The notes under the pieces: model-generated
Database searches by the model: none
The model's input: only the letters and a program-made list of their open reading frames with translations
Told to the model about the DNA's origin: nothing
In this document: positions 8,673 to 17,271 of the stretch, one piece after another
Layout of the letters: each line of letters starts with the position of its first letter
Numbering within the stretch: the first letter of the stretch is position 1
NCBI RefSeq assembly: GCF_034314165.1
Contig: NZ_JAVIWK010000001.1
Coordinates: 806,001-870,000 of the forward strand
Direction: 5' to 3'
Length of the DNA: 64,000 nucleotides
Origin: Pseudomonas sp. Bout1
GTDB lineage: Bacteria; Pseudomonadota; Gammaproteobacteria; Pseudomonadales; Pseudomonadaceae
Position numbers and translations under genes: made by a program

Positions 8673-10118
8673 ATGAACCTCACCCGTCTGCGCGCCGACG
8701 CCCTGGCCGGACTCACCACGTCGTTTGCCTTGCTGCCCGAATGCATCGCCTTTGCCCTGGTGGCTCACCTCAACCCGCTGATGGGCCTTTACGGCGCGTT
8801 TATCATTTGCACCCTGACCGCGCTGTTCGGCGGCCGGCCTGGCATGGTCTCCGGCGCCGCCGGTTCGATGGCCGTGGTGATCGTCGCGCTGGTGGTGCAA
8901 CACGGTGTGCAGTACCTGCTGGCCACGGTGTTGCTGGGCGGCCTGATCATGGTTGCCTTCGGCCTGTTGCGCCTGGGCAAGCTGGTGCGCATGGTGCCGC
9001 ACCCGGTGATGCTCGGGTTCGTCAACGGCCTGGCGATCATCATTGCCCTGGCGCAGCTGGAGCATTTCAAGAGCGGTGACACCTGGCTCAACGGCACGCC
9101 GTTGTACGTGATGACCGGGCTGGTCGCGGCAACCATGGCCATCGTCTACCTGCTGCCGCGCCTGACCCGCGCCGTGCCGCCAGCGCTGGTGGCGATCCTC
9201 GGCGTGGGTCTTGCGGTGTACCTGCTCGGCCTGCCAACCCGCACCCTGGGCGACATGGCCCATATCGCCGGCGGCTTGCCGACCTTCGCGCTGCCGCAGA
9301 TTCCCTGGACCCTCGAAACCCTGCACATCATCGCGCCCTACGCGATCCTGATGGCCATGGTCGGCCTGCTGGAAACCCTGCTGACCCTCAACCTCACCGA
9401 CGAAATCACCGAGACCCGTGGCTACCCGGACCGCGAAAGCGTGGCCTTGGGTGCCGCCAACATGGTCTCGGGATTGTTCGGCGGCATGGGCGGCTGCGCG
9501 ATGATCGGGCAAACCGTGATCAACCTCAGCTCCGGCGGGCGCGGGCGCTTCTCCGGGGTATTTGCCGGGGTGATGATCCTGTTGTTCATTCTGTTTCTGT
9601 CACCGCTGATCGAGCGCATTCCGCTGGCGGCGTTGGTGGGCGTGATGTTTGTGGTGTCGCAGCAGACTTTTGCCTGGGCTTCGTTGCGGGTGATCAACAA
9701 GGTGCCGCTCAACGACGTGCTGGTGATCATGGCGGTGACGGTGATTACCGTGTTCACCGACCTGGCGACGGCGGTGCTGTGCGGGATTGTGATTGCGGCG
9801 CTGAACTTTGCCTGGCAGCAAGCGCGCGAGCTATACGCGGATGAGCATATGGAAGCGGACGGGAGCAAACTCTATCGGCTGCACGGCACGCTGTTCTTCG
9901 CCTCGACCACGCCGTTCCTGAACCGGTTCGACCCGGCCAACGACCCGGCCCAGGTGACGCTGGATTGCCGTCACTTGAGCTTCGTCGACTATTCGGCGAT
10001 TGCTGCGTTGATGACCCTGCGCGAGCGCTACACCAAGGCCGGCAAGCACTTGCGGGTGCTGCACCTGTCCGAGCGCTGCCGCAAACTGCTCAAGCGCGCC
10101 CGGGTGCAGCACGACTGA
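8673..10118 (+). CDS. SulP-family anion transporter with STAS domain
   Basis: 481 residues: a hydrophobic SLC26/SulP transport domain (about 1-385, with the family region LLPECIAFALVAHLNPLMGLY at 20-40) and a C-terminal cytoplasmic STAS domain (about 415-480, VTLDCRHLSFVDYSAIAAL). Substrates of this family include sulfate, bicarbonate and C4-dicarboxylates; which one applies here cannot be read from the sequence. Confidence 0.88.
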   Translation: MNLTRLRADALAGLTTSFALLPECIAFALVAHLNPLMGLYGAFIICTLTALFGGRPGMVSGAAGSMAVVIVALVVQHGVQYLLATVLLGGLIMVAFGLLRLGKLVRMVPHPVMLGFVNGLAIIIALAQLEHFKSGDTWLNGTPLYVMTGLVAATMAIVYLLPRLTRAVPPALVAILGVGLAVYLLGLPTRTLGDMAHIAGGLPTFALPQIPWTLETLHIIAPYAILMAMVGLLETLLTLNLTDEITETRGYPDRESVALGAANMVSGLFGGMGGCAMIGQTVINLSSGGRGRFSGVFAGVMILLFILFLSPLIERIPLAALVGVMFVVSQQTFAWASLRVINKVPLNDVLVIMAVTVITVFTDLATAVLCGIVIAALNFAWQQARELYADEHMEADGSKLYRLHGTLFFASTTPFLNRFDPANDPAQVTLDCRHLSFVDYSAIAALMTLRERYTKAGKHLRVLHLSERCRKLLKRARVQHD

Positions 10119-10137
10119 CAGTTGCTGAAGTGCGATT

Positions 10138-10259
10138 GCGTAGCAGCTGTCGAGCTTTGGCGAGGCTGCGTCCGCGGTGCATCTGACACACCGAAGTCTC
10201 AGGTTTTACGACTGCTGCGCAGCCGAACGCGGCCTCGTTCTACTCGACCGCTGCTACGC
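10138..10259. repeat. Large imperfect inverted repeat
   Basis: Arms 10138-10177 and 10222-10259 both read GCGTAGCAGC(T/G)GTCGAG then about 20 further partly matching bases, in inverted orientation. It differs from the REP class elsewhere in the window and resembles other dispersed Pseudomonas palindromes. It lies between the convergent SulP and LprI-like genes and could terminate both. Confidence 0.7.
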
Positions 10260-10276
10260 AAGGGTGTGTTCGGCCA

Positions 10277-10669
10277 TCATGGCCCGACCAGGTTTTCCAG
10301 TTCCTGGGCGCGGGTCTGGGTCATGTCCAGCAGGCAACCGGAGCCGTTGACCTGATCAATGGTGCCGCCGGTTGCCGAGCCAATGAAGCCGCAATTGGCA
10401 TCGCGAAACTTGAGCCACTGGCGCTGCACGTCCTGCAATTGCTGTTTGCGGTTGCCTTCCATCGCCGTCATCGCCGCTTTGTAGGCGGTGTTCAGGCGCG
10501 CGTCCTGCACTTTGGTTTCCTTGGCATTGCAATCGACCATGTCGGCGGTGGTATTGGCGCCGTCCATGCATTTTTTCAGCGCCGGGTTCTCGTCGGCCGA
10601 GGCTGTGCCGCACAAGGCCAGCAGCAGTGCGCTGGCGGCGAAAGGGACAAGCAGGTGTTTGCGATTCAT
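10277..10669 (-). CDS. Secreted LprI-like (DUF1311) protein
   Basis: 130 residues with a cleavable signal peptide (about 1-25, ending CGTASA) and a small cysteine-containing LprI-type domain (KKCMDGANTTADMVDCNAKE, then QRQWLKFRDANC). Some members inhibit lysozyme; most are uncharacterised periplasmic proteins. AGGA precedes the ATG. Stand-alone gene. Confidence 0.83.
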   Translation of the reverse strand: MNRKHLLVPFAASALLLALCGTASADENPALKKCMDGANTTADMVDCNAKETKVQDARLNTAYKAAMTAMEGNRKQQLQDVQRQWLKFRDANCGFIGSATGGTIDQVNGSGCLLDMTQTRAQELENLVGP

Positions 10670-10916
10670 TCTGGGTTTTCCTGGTCATGAGTCGGTGTGC
10701 AGTCTAAGACTCGGCCTGCGCAGTTGAGTTTCCAGCCCTGGCAATCTTCATGTAAGAACGCCCCCCGGATTTTCATTCATGTGTCCTGGGCATATCCCTG
10801 AGCGACAACGCTTATCTGCGGGCGAAAATTACTTTCATAAAAATTGAAAATCTACCTCGGTAATGATTTATGACTTTCACAACCTATTCGACGTGACCCT
10901 TTCCGAGGAGTACCGC

Positions 10917-12266
10917 ATGGCCGCATCACCGGGGTATTGGCTGTTGATCTACGCCGCCATCGCCATCATTGCATTGATCGTATTGATCGCGCGTTACCGG
11001 CTCAACCCGTTTATCGTCATCACCCTGGTGTCCATCGGCCTGGCGCTGTTGGCCGGGATGCCGGCGGACACGATCATGGGCTCCTATGAGGCGGGCGTCG
11101 GCAAGACGCTGGGGCATATCGCCCTGGTGGTTGCGCTGGGCACCATGCTCGGCAAGATGATGGCCGAATCCGGCGGCGCCGAGCAGGTGGCGCGCACGCT
11201 GATCAACCGCTTCGGCGAGCGCAATGCGCACTGGGCGATGGTGTGCATTGCGTTTCTGGTGGGGTTGCCACTGTTCTTCGAGGTCGGTTTTGTATTGCTG
11301 GTGCCGATCGCGTTTACCGTGGCGCGGCGAGTGGGCGTGTCGATCCTGATGGTCGGTTTGCCGATGGTGGCGGGTTTGTCGGTGGTGCATGCGTTGGTGC
11401 CGCCACATCCGGCGGCGATGATGGCGGTGCTCGCCTATAACGCTTCCGTCGGGCAAACCGTGCTGTATGCGATTCTGGTGGGTATCCCGACGGCAATCAT
11501 TGCGGGGCCGCTGTACGCCAAGTTCATCGTGCCGCGCATCCACCTGCCAGCAGAAAACCCGCTGGAACGTCAGTTCATCGACCGCGAGCCGCGCACCCGT
11601 CTGCCGAGCTTCAGCCTGACCATGGGTACCATCCTGTTGCCGGTGGTGCTGATGATGATCGGCGGCTGGGCCAACCTGATTTCCACGCCGGGCACTGCGT
11701 TCAACCAGTTCCTGTTGTTTATCGGTAACTCGGTGATAGCGCTGTTGGTGGCAACCCTGGTGAGCTTCTGGACGCTGGGCCTGGCTCAGGGTTTCAACCG
11801 CGAGTCGATTCTCAAGTTCACCAACGAATGCCTCGCACCAACCGCCAGCATCACCTTGCTGGTAGGTGCGGGCGGCGGTCTTAACCGGATTTTGGTGGAT
11901 GCCGGCGTTACCAATGAAATCCTCGGCCTGGCCCATGCCTTCAACCTGTCGCCGCTGGTGATGGGCTGGCTGTTCGCCGCGCTGATGCGTATCGCCACTG
12001 GCTCGGCCACTGTCGCGATGACCACCGCGTCGGGCGTGGTAGCGCCGGTCGCCATGGGCCTGGGTTATCCACACCCGGAACTGCTGGTGCTGGCGACCGG
12101 TGCAGGTTCGGTAATCTTTTCCCACGTGAACGACGGCGGCTTCTGGCTGATCAAGGAATACTTCAATATGACGGTGATCCAGACCTTCAAGACCTGGACC
12201 GTGCTGGAGACCCTGATTTCGGTGGTTGCCTTCGGTCTGACTTATGGTCTGTCCTGCATCCTGTAA
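10917..12266 (+). CDS. GntP-family permease (gluconate/D-serine-type symporter)
   Basis: 449-residue integral membrane protein with the GntP pattern, including ALVPPHPAAMMAVLAYN (about residue 160) and ATGSATVAMTTASGVVAP (about 365). ATG at 10917 is chosen over an earlier in-frame codon because GAGGAG lies 7 bp upstream. The next genes encode an RpiR regulator 11 bp away and a D-aminoacylase. GntP relatives include the D-serine transporter DsdX, so import of D-amino acids or N-acyl-D-amino acids fits the operon better than gluconate. This is inference. Confidence 0.86.
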   Translation: MAASPGYWLLIYAAIAIIALIVLIARYRLNPFIVITLVSIGLALLAGMPADTIMGSYEAGVGKTLGHIALVVALGTMLGKMMAESGGAEQVARTLINRFGERNAHWAMVCIAFLVGLPLFFEVGFVLLVPIAFTVARRVGVSILMVGLPMVAGLSVVHALVPPHPAAMMAVLAYNASVGQTVLYAILVGIPTAIIAGPLYAKFIVPRIHLPAENPLERQFIDREPRTRLPSFSLTMGTILLPVVLMMIGGWANLISTPGTAFNQFLLFIGNSVIALLVATLVSFWTLGLAQGFNRESILKFTNECLAPTASITLLVGAGGGLNRILVDAGVTNEILGLAHAFNLSPLVMGWLFAALMRIATGSATVAMTTASGVVAPVAMGLGYPHPELLVLATGAGSVIFSHVNDGGFWLIKEYFNMTVIQTFKTWTVLETLISVVAFGLTYGLSCIL

Positions 12267-12277
12267 CCGGAGACCCC

Positions 12278-13138
12278 ATGGACATCCTCTACCAGATCCG
12301 CGCCCGCCAGGATTCCTTCAGCGCCGGCGAAGGGCGTATCGCCAGGTTGATGCTCGATGACGTCAGCTTTGCAGCGTCCGCCAGCCTGGAAGAGTTGTCC
12401 CAACGGGCGCAAGTCAGCACTGCCACCCTGTCGCGTTTTGCCCGCAGCGTCGGGTGCCGCGACTTGCGCGACCTGCGCCTGCAACTGGCCCAGGCCAGCG
12501 GGGTTGGCAGCCGTTTCCTCGACCCCGCGGGGCTGCCCGAACAATCGGCGTTTCACCGGCAGATTCTCAGCGATATCGAGGCGACGTTGCGCCGGCATTT
12601 GTCCGGTTTCAACCAGCGTAGTTTTGTCGACGCCGTGAGCCTGCTGGGCAATGCGCGGATGATCCATGCGTTCGGCATGGGCGGGCCCTCGAGCCTGTGC
12701 AGCGACGAGTTGCAAGTGCGCCTGGTGCGCCTGGGCTACGCGATCGCCGCCTGCCACGACCCGGTGATGATGCGCGTGACCGCTGCCACCTTGGGGCCGG
12801 AGCACGCGCTGATCGTCTGCTCGCTGACCGGCATCACCCCGGAGGTATTGGGCGTGGTGGCGCTGGCGCGTAACTACGGCGCCAAAATCATCGCCATCAC
12901 CCTGCCGGATTCCCCGCTGGCGCAGCTGGCCGATGTGCTGCTGCCGCTGCAACCGGCGGAAACCAGTTTTATCTACAAGCCAACGGCGGCGCGCTACGGA
13001 ATGCTGTTGGCCATCGACGTGCTCGCTACCGAGCTGGCGCTGGCCATGCCGGACGACAACCAGGAACGCCTGCGACGGATCAAGCTGGCCCTGGACGATT
13101 ATCGCGGCGGCCCCGACAGCCTGCCGCTTGGAGACTGA
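12278..13138 (+). CDS. RpiR/MurR-family transcriptional regulator
   Basis: 286 residues: N-terminal HTH_6 (about 1-77, LEELSQRAQVSTATLSRFARSVGC) and a SIS domain (about 115-250, ARMIHAFGMGGPSSLCSDEL), which usually binds a phosphosugar or related ligand. It sits between the GntP permease and the D-aminoacylase in one transcription unit and probably regulates it. The stop codon is one base from the next ATG. Confidence 0.88.
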   Translation: MDILYQIRARQDSFSAGEGRIARLMLDDVSFAASASLEELSQRAQVSTATLSRFARSVGCRDLRDLRLQLAQASGVGSRFLDPAGLPEQSAFHRQILSDIEATLRRHLSGFNQRSFVDAVSLLGNARMIHAFGMGGPSSLCSDELQVRLVRLGYAIAACHDPVMMRVTAATLGPEHALIVCSLTGITPEVLGVVALARNYGAKIIAITLPDSPLAQLADVLLPLQPAETSFIYKPTAARYGMLLAIDVLATELALAMPDDNQERLRRIKLALDDYRGGPDSLPLGD

Positions 13139-13139
13139 G

Positions 13140-14603
13140 ATGAAGTACCACACGCTGATCCGCCAGGCGCTGATCATTGATGGCAGCAACACACCCGGCT
13201 ATGTCGCCGATGTGGCGTTGCGCGAAGGGCGCATCGAGAAGATCGGCGACCTGTCCCAGGACAGCGCCGAGCATGAAATCGACGCCACCGGGCGCGTGCT
13301 GGCGCCGGGGTTTATCGACGTGCACACCCACGACGACACGGTGGTGATTCGTCATCCGCAAATGCTGCCCAAACTCAGCCAGGGCGTGACCACGGTGATC
13401 GTCGGCAACTGCGGCATCAGCGCATCGCCGGTCAGCCTGCGCGCCGATCCACCAGACCCGATGAACCTGTTGGGCACGCGCGAGGCGTTTGCCTACCCGC
13501 GTTTTGCCGATTACCGCGCGGCGGTGGAAAGTGCCCATCCGGCGGTCAATGTGGCCGCGCTGATCGGCCACACGGCGCTGCGCAGCAACCATATGGACGA
13601 CCTGCACCGCACCGCCACGGCGGATGAAATCGCCGCGATGCGCGTGCAGTTGCAGGAGAGCCTTGCGCACGGTGCCCTGGGTTTATCCACCGGGCTTGCC
13701 TACGCCAGTGCCTTCAACGCCGAGACCGATGAAGTGCTGCAACTGAGCGAAGAACTCACGGCGTTCGGCGCGGTGTACACCACCCATTTGCGCAGCGAAT
13801 TCGAGCCAGTGCTGGAGGCGATGGACGAGGCGTTTCAGATTGGCCGTCATGCCAAGGCGCCGGTGATCATTTCCCACCTCAAGTGCGCGGGCGCCGGCAA
13901 CTGGGGGCGCAGTCCACAGTTGTTGGCTTCACTGGAGCTGGCGGCGAAGACCCATCCGGTGGGCTGCGATTGCTACCCGTATGCCGCGAGCTCTTCGACC
14001 CTGGACCTCAAGCAAGTCACCGACGCGTTTCGCATCACCATCACCTGGTCGACGCCGCATCCGGAAATGGGCGGGCGCGATTTGCAGGACATCGCCGCCG
14101 AATGGGCCGTGCCGCTGGTGGACGCCGCCCGGCGCCTGCAACCCGCCGGGGCGGTGTATTACGGGATGGATGAGACCGATGTGCAGCGGATCCTGGCGCA
14201 TCCGCTGTCGATGATTGGCTCGGACGGGCTGCCCGAAGATCCGTTTCCCCACCCACGCTTGTGGGGGGCGTTTCCACGGGTGCTTGGGCATTTCAGCCGG
14301 GACCTTGGGTTGTTCCCGCTGCACACCGCCGTGCACAAAATGACCGGCTTGTCGGCGGCGCGTTTCGGGCTGGCCGAGCGCGGTGAAATTCGCGAAGGAC
14401 ATTGGGCCGACCTGGTGTTGTTTGACCCGTTGCGGGTGCGGGATGTAGCCGACTTCAAGGCGCCACAGCGTGCGGCTGAAGGGATTGACGGTGTGTGGGT
14501 CAACGGTGTGTTGAGCTACCGCGACGGAAAGGCCAACGGGCAGCGGCCCGGAAGGTTCCTGGCGCGCAGCGGGGATTTGCGCAAGGGGTTCGCGGCCTTA
14601 TAG
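13140..14603 (+). CDS. D-aminoacylase (N-acyl-D-amino-acid deacylase)
   Basis: Amidohydrolase-superfamily zinc enzyme, 487 residues, releasing D-amino acids from N-acyl-D-amino acids. Seen: GFIDVHTHDD metal-binding HxH (about 59-68), the metal-bridging cysteine region near VIVGNCGIS, SHLKCAGAGNWGRS, GCDCYPYAASSSTLDLKQ and GSDGLPEDPFPHPRLWGAF near the C-terminal active site. ATG at 13140 starts one base after the RpiR stop. Members act on N-acyl-D-Glu, D-Asp or hydrophobic D-amino acids; substrate unresolved. Confidence 0.9.
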   Translation: MKYHTLIRQALIIDGSNTPGYVADVALREGRIEKIGDLSQDSAEHEIDATGRVLAPGFIDVHTHDDTVVIRHPQMLPKLSQGVTTVIVGNCGISASPVSLRADPPDPMNLLGTREAFAYPRFADYRAAVESAHPAVNVAALIGHTALRSNHMDDLHRTATADEIAAMRVQLQESLAHGALGLSTGLAYASAFNAETDEVLQLSEELTAFGAVYTTHLRSEFEPVLEAMDEAFQIGRHAKAPVIISHLKCAGAGNWGRSPQLLASLELAAKTHPVGCDCYPYAASSSTLDLKQVTDAFRITITWSTPHPEMGGRDLQDIAAEWAVPLVDAARRLQPAGAVYYGMDETDVQRILAHPLSMIGSDGLPEDPFPHPRLWGAFPRVLGHFSRDLGLFPLHTAVHKMTGLSAARFGLAERGEIREGHWADLVLFDPLRVRDVADFKAPQRAAEGIDGVWVNGVLSYRDGKANGQRPGRFLARSGDLRKGFAAL

Positions 14604-14632
14604 TGGCGGCTTTCAAACACGGAGCAATCGCC

Positions 14633-15001
14633 ATGCACTTAGGAAAAGTCACCCCCATTTTGCGCAGTTTCGATGAGGCCAGGACCCTGGCGTTCTACGT
14701 CGATTTCCTGGGGTTCAAGGTCGATTGGCAGCACCGCTTTGAAGACAACTTTCCGCTGTACCTGCAGGTGTCGCTGGGGGAGTGTGTGTTGCACTTGTCC
14801 GAGCACCATGGCGATTGCACCCCGGGTGCGGCAGTGCGGATCCAGGCCCAGGGGTTGGACGCGTACCAGCAGCAGTTACTGGCCAAGCACTACCGCAACG
14901 CCAAGCCCGGTATTGAAGACACGCCGTGGGGCAGCCGCGAGATGAGCATCAGCGACCCGTCGGGGAACCGGTTGGTGTTTGTTGAGGAAGTAGCGGTTTA
15001 A
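14633..15001 (+). CDS. VOC (glyoxalase/bleomycin-resistance-like) protein
   Basis: 122 residues forming one vicinal-oxygen-chelate domain of two beta-alpha-beta-beta-beta modules: ILRSFDEARTLAFYVDFLGFKVDW at the start and EMSISDPSGNRLVFVE at the end. GGAGCAATCGCC precedes the ATG. It lies 29 bp after the D-aminoacylase, probably in the same transcription unit. Function unknown; this fold ranges from resistance proteins to isomerases. Confidence 0.83.
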   Translation: MHLGKVTPILRSFDEARTLAFYVDFLGFKVDWQHRFEDNFPLYLQVSLGECVLHLSEHHGDCTPGAAVRIQAQGLDAYQQQLLAKHYRNAKPGIEDTPWGSREMSISDPSGNRLVFVEEVAV

Positions 15002-15009
15002 ACCCGTTC

Positions 15010-15142
15010 TAATGTGGTGAGGGAGCTTGCTCCCGTTGGGCTGCGCAGCAGCCCCAAAACCAGGCGCCGGGTTTACCTGAACGGTCTCGGTTGTCTGGAT
15101 TGGGGCCGCTTCGCGACCCAACGGGAGCAAGCTCCCTCGCCA
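15010..15142. repeat. Palindromic repeat of the GGGAGCAAGCTCCCTC class
   Basis: Outer arms TGGTGAGGGAGCTTGCTCCC and GGGAGCAAGCTCCCTCGCCA enclose a second palindromic part with GCTGCGCAGCAGCCCC and TGGGGCCGCTTCGCGACCCA. This differs from the GGCTTGCC REP class elsewhere in the window. It sits between the convergent VOC and chemoreceptor genes. Confidence 0.85.
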
Positions 15143-15172
15143 CAGTTGAAGGGGCTTGCGTTGAAGGTGGGT

Positions 15173-17092
15173 TTACACCCGGAAATGGCTGACCATCTGT
15201 TGCAACTGCCCGCCCAGGCGCGCCAGTTCCACACTCGACTTGGCCGTCTCGTCACTGGCTGCTGCCGTCTGTTCCGACACGTCCCGCACATTCACGATGC
15301 TGCGGCTGATTTCTTCAGCCACGGCGCTCTGTTGTTCGGCAGCGGCGGCGATCTGCTGGTTCATCGACTGGATATTCGACACCGTACGGGTGATGTTTTC
15401 CAGTGATACACCGGCCTTGCGCGTCAGTTCGACGCTGCTGTCGGTGAGGCTGCGGCTGTTGTTCATCACGGCGGCGACTTGCTGGGTGCCGTTCTGCAAA
15501 CCGGCCACCAGGCCTTCGATTTCTTCGGTGGATTTCTGGGTGCGCTGGGCCAGGCCGCGTACCTCGTCGGCGACTACGGCAAAACCACGACCGGCTTCAC
15601 CGGCACGCGCGGCTTCGATGGCGGCGTTGAGTGCCAGCAGGTTGGTCTGCTCGGCCACGGCCTTGATCACGTCCATCACGCTGCCGATCTTGTTGCTCTC
15701 TTGCTGCAGGTGCGTCATGGCGTCGGTGGAGCGCGCCACTTCGGCGGCCAGACGCTCGATCTGGGCGATGGCTTCGGCCACCACCTTGTCACCGGCGCGG
15801 GCTTCGCCGTCAGCGGCGGAGGCGGCTTGGGAAGCTTGTTCGGCATTACGCGCGACTTCCTGCACGGTGGCGGTCATTTCGTGCATGGCGGTCGCCACTT
15901 GATCGGTCTCGATCTTCTGGCTGTTGACCCCGGCGCTGGTTTGCTCGGTGACGGCCGACAACTCTTCGGCGGCGCTGGCGATCTGGGTCACGCCGTCGCG
16001 GATGCCGCTGATCAGTTCACGCAGGGTGGTGCCCATGCGCTGGATGCCCTGCTGCAATACGCCGAGTTCGTCGCGGCGGGTTACCTGGATGTTGTGGCTC
16101 AGGTCACCGGAGGCGATGCGTTCCACCACGGCGAGGGTCTCGCGCAGTGGGCGGGTGATCTGGCGAGTGATGACCACGGCCGCCACGATGCCCACCAGCA
16201 ACGCCAGCAATGTGCTGATCAATTGCAGGCTGCGGGCCTGGGCGCTTTCGGCGTCACGGCGTTGCAGCTGGAGGTCGTACAGCTTGTCGCTGATGCTGAC
16301 AATGTCGGTGCCTTGGGTGGTCATTTCTGCGCGGGCGACAACGATGTTGGCGTTGGCAGCCTTGTAGTTCTGCAGGGCGCTGCGATAGGCGCCCAGCGCG
16401 GTTTCCAATGACCCCAGGGCGGCCTGTTGGCTGGCGCCGAACGCGGTGTGCAGGTCTTTCAAGCCGTCGATGGCGTTCTCGATCTGCGCCACAGCACGGG
16501 CTTCGGTGTCGGCGTTGACGTTGCCGGTGTAGCCGCGCACTTCGTAGCGCGCCAGCTGGAATTTTTGTTTGGCGGTGGTCACGGCCTCGAACTGGGCGAA
16601 ACGCTCGGCGCCGTCGGGCATCTGCCGCACGCTGGTGTCCAGGGCATCGATCTGCGCGTTGGCGATGTCGGCCTTGTCGCCCATGACCTGGCGTGCGGCG
16701 TTGCCGTTGCGGTAGGCCTCGCGCATTTTGTTCAGCGACTGCTGGTAGGCGGTGATGATCGCTTTTTGCTCATTGAGCAGCTTGAGGTTTTCGCTGCTCT
16801 TGAAACTGTCCAGCAGCTTCTGTTGCTGGGCGGCAAAGCCGTCGAGGTTGGTCTGCACGTTTTGCGCCACGGTTTCGTCACCGTTGGCCAGCATGTATTG
16901 CAGGCGTACGATCCGCAGCTTGGTCAGCGAAGCGTTGAGCTGGGTGATGTCGCTCATCCAGTTGCTGCGGTCGATCAGGCCGCCCAGGCTGGTCCAGCCG
17001 GTGAGCGCAAGGATCGAAGTAAGCACCAGCACCAGGCCGAAGCCCAGGCCCAGTTTCATATTGACGCTGATGTTGCCGAACCAACTATTCAT
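15173..17092 (-). CDS. Methyl-accepting chemotaxis protein
   Basis: 639 residues: TM1 (about 13-33), a periplasmic mostly helical region of about 250 residues, TM2 (about 288-308), HAMP (about 309-360) and a cytoplasmic signalling domain with the conserved hairpin tip ([22 protein letters not shown], about 500-525). Start taken at 17092 because GGAGGAATGCG directly precedes that ATG; an upstream in-frame codon has no such site. The long helical periplasmic part suggests an HBM-type or 4HB-type sensor. Ligand unknown. Confidence 0.92.
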   Translation of the reverse strand: MNSWFGNISVNMKLGLGFGLVLVLTSILALTGWTSLGGLIDRSNWMSDITQLNASLTKLRIVRLQYMLANGDETVAQNVQTNLDGFAAQQQKLLDSFKSSENLKLLNEQKAIITAYQQSLNKMREAYRNGNAARQVMGDKADIANAQIDALDTSVRQMPDGAERFAQFEAVTTAKQKFQLARYEVRGYTGNVNADTEARAVAQIENAIDGLKDLHTAFGASQQAALGSLETALGAYRSALQNYKAANANIVVARAEMTTQGTDIVSISDKLYDLQLQRRDAESAQARSLQLISTLLALLVGIVAAVVITRQITRPLRETLAVVERIASGDLSHNIQVTRRDELGVLQQGIQRMGTTLRELISGIRDGVTQIASAAEELSAVTEQTSAGVNSQKIETDQVATAMHEMTATVQEVARNAEQASQAASAADGEARAGDKVVAEAIAQIERLAAEVARSTDAMTHLQQESNKIGSVMDVIKAVAEQTNLLALNAAIEAARAGEAGRGFAVVADEVRGLAQRTQKSTEEIEGLVAGLQNGTQQVAAVMNNSRSLTDSSVELTRKAGVSLENITRTVSNIQSMNQQIAAAAEQQSAVAEEISRSIVNVRDVSEQTAAASDETAKSSVELARLGGQLQQMVSHFRV

Positions 17093-17271
17093 CGCATTCC
17101 TCCAGGAACAGATTTGCGGGTACATCCGGTTGCTGGAAGTAGCGACCAGCCGATGGGTAGTCAGGAGGTATCGGCAGCCCTGGCGAGAGCTGAAACGGTT
17201 TTTTCGTGTGCGCAGGGTTTACGACGTGTGAGCGACGAATGGTCAGGCCGCCCTGCGCACGCACAGCCGGG

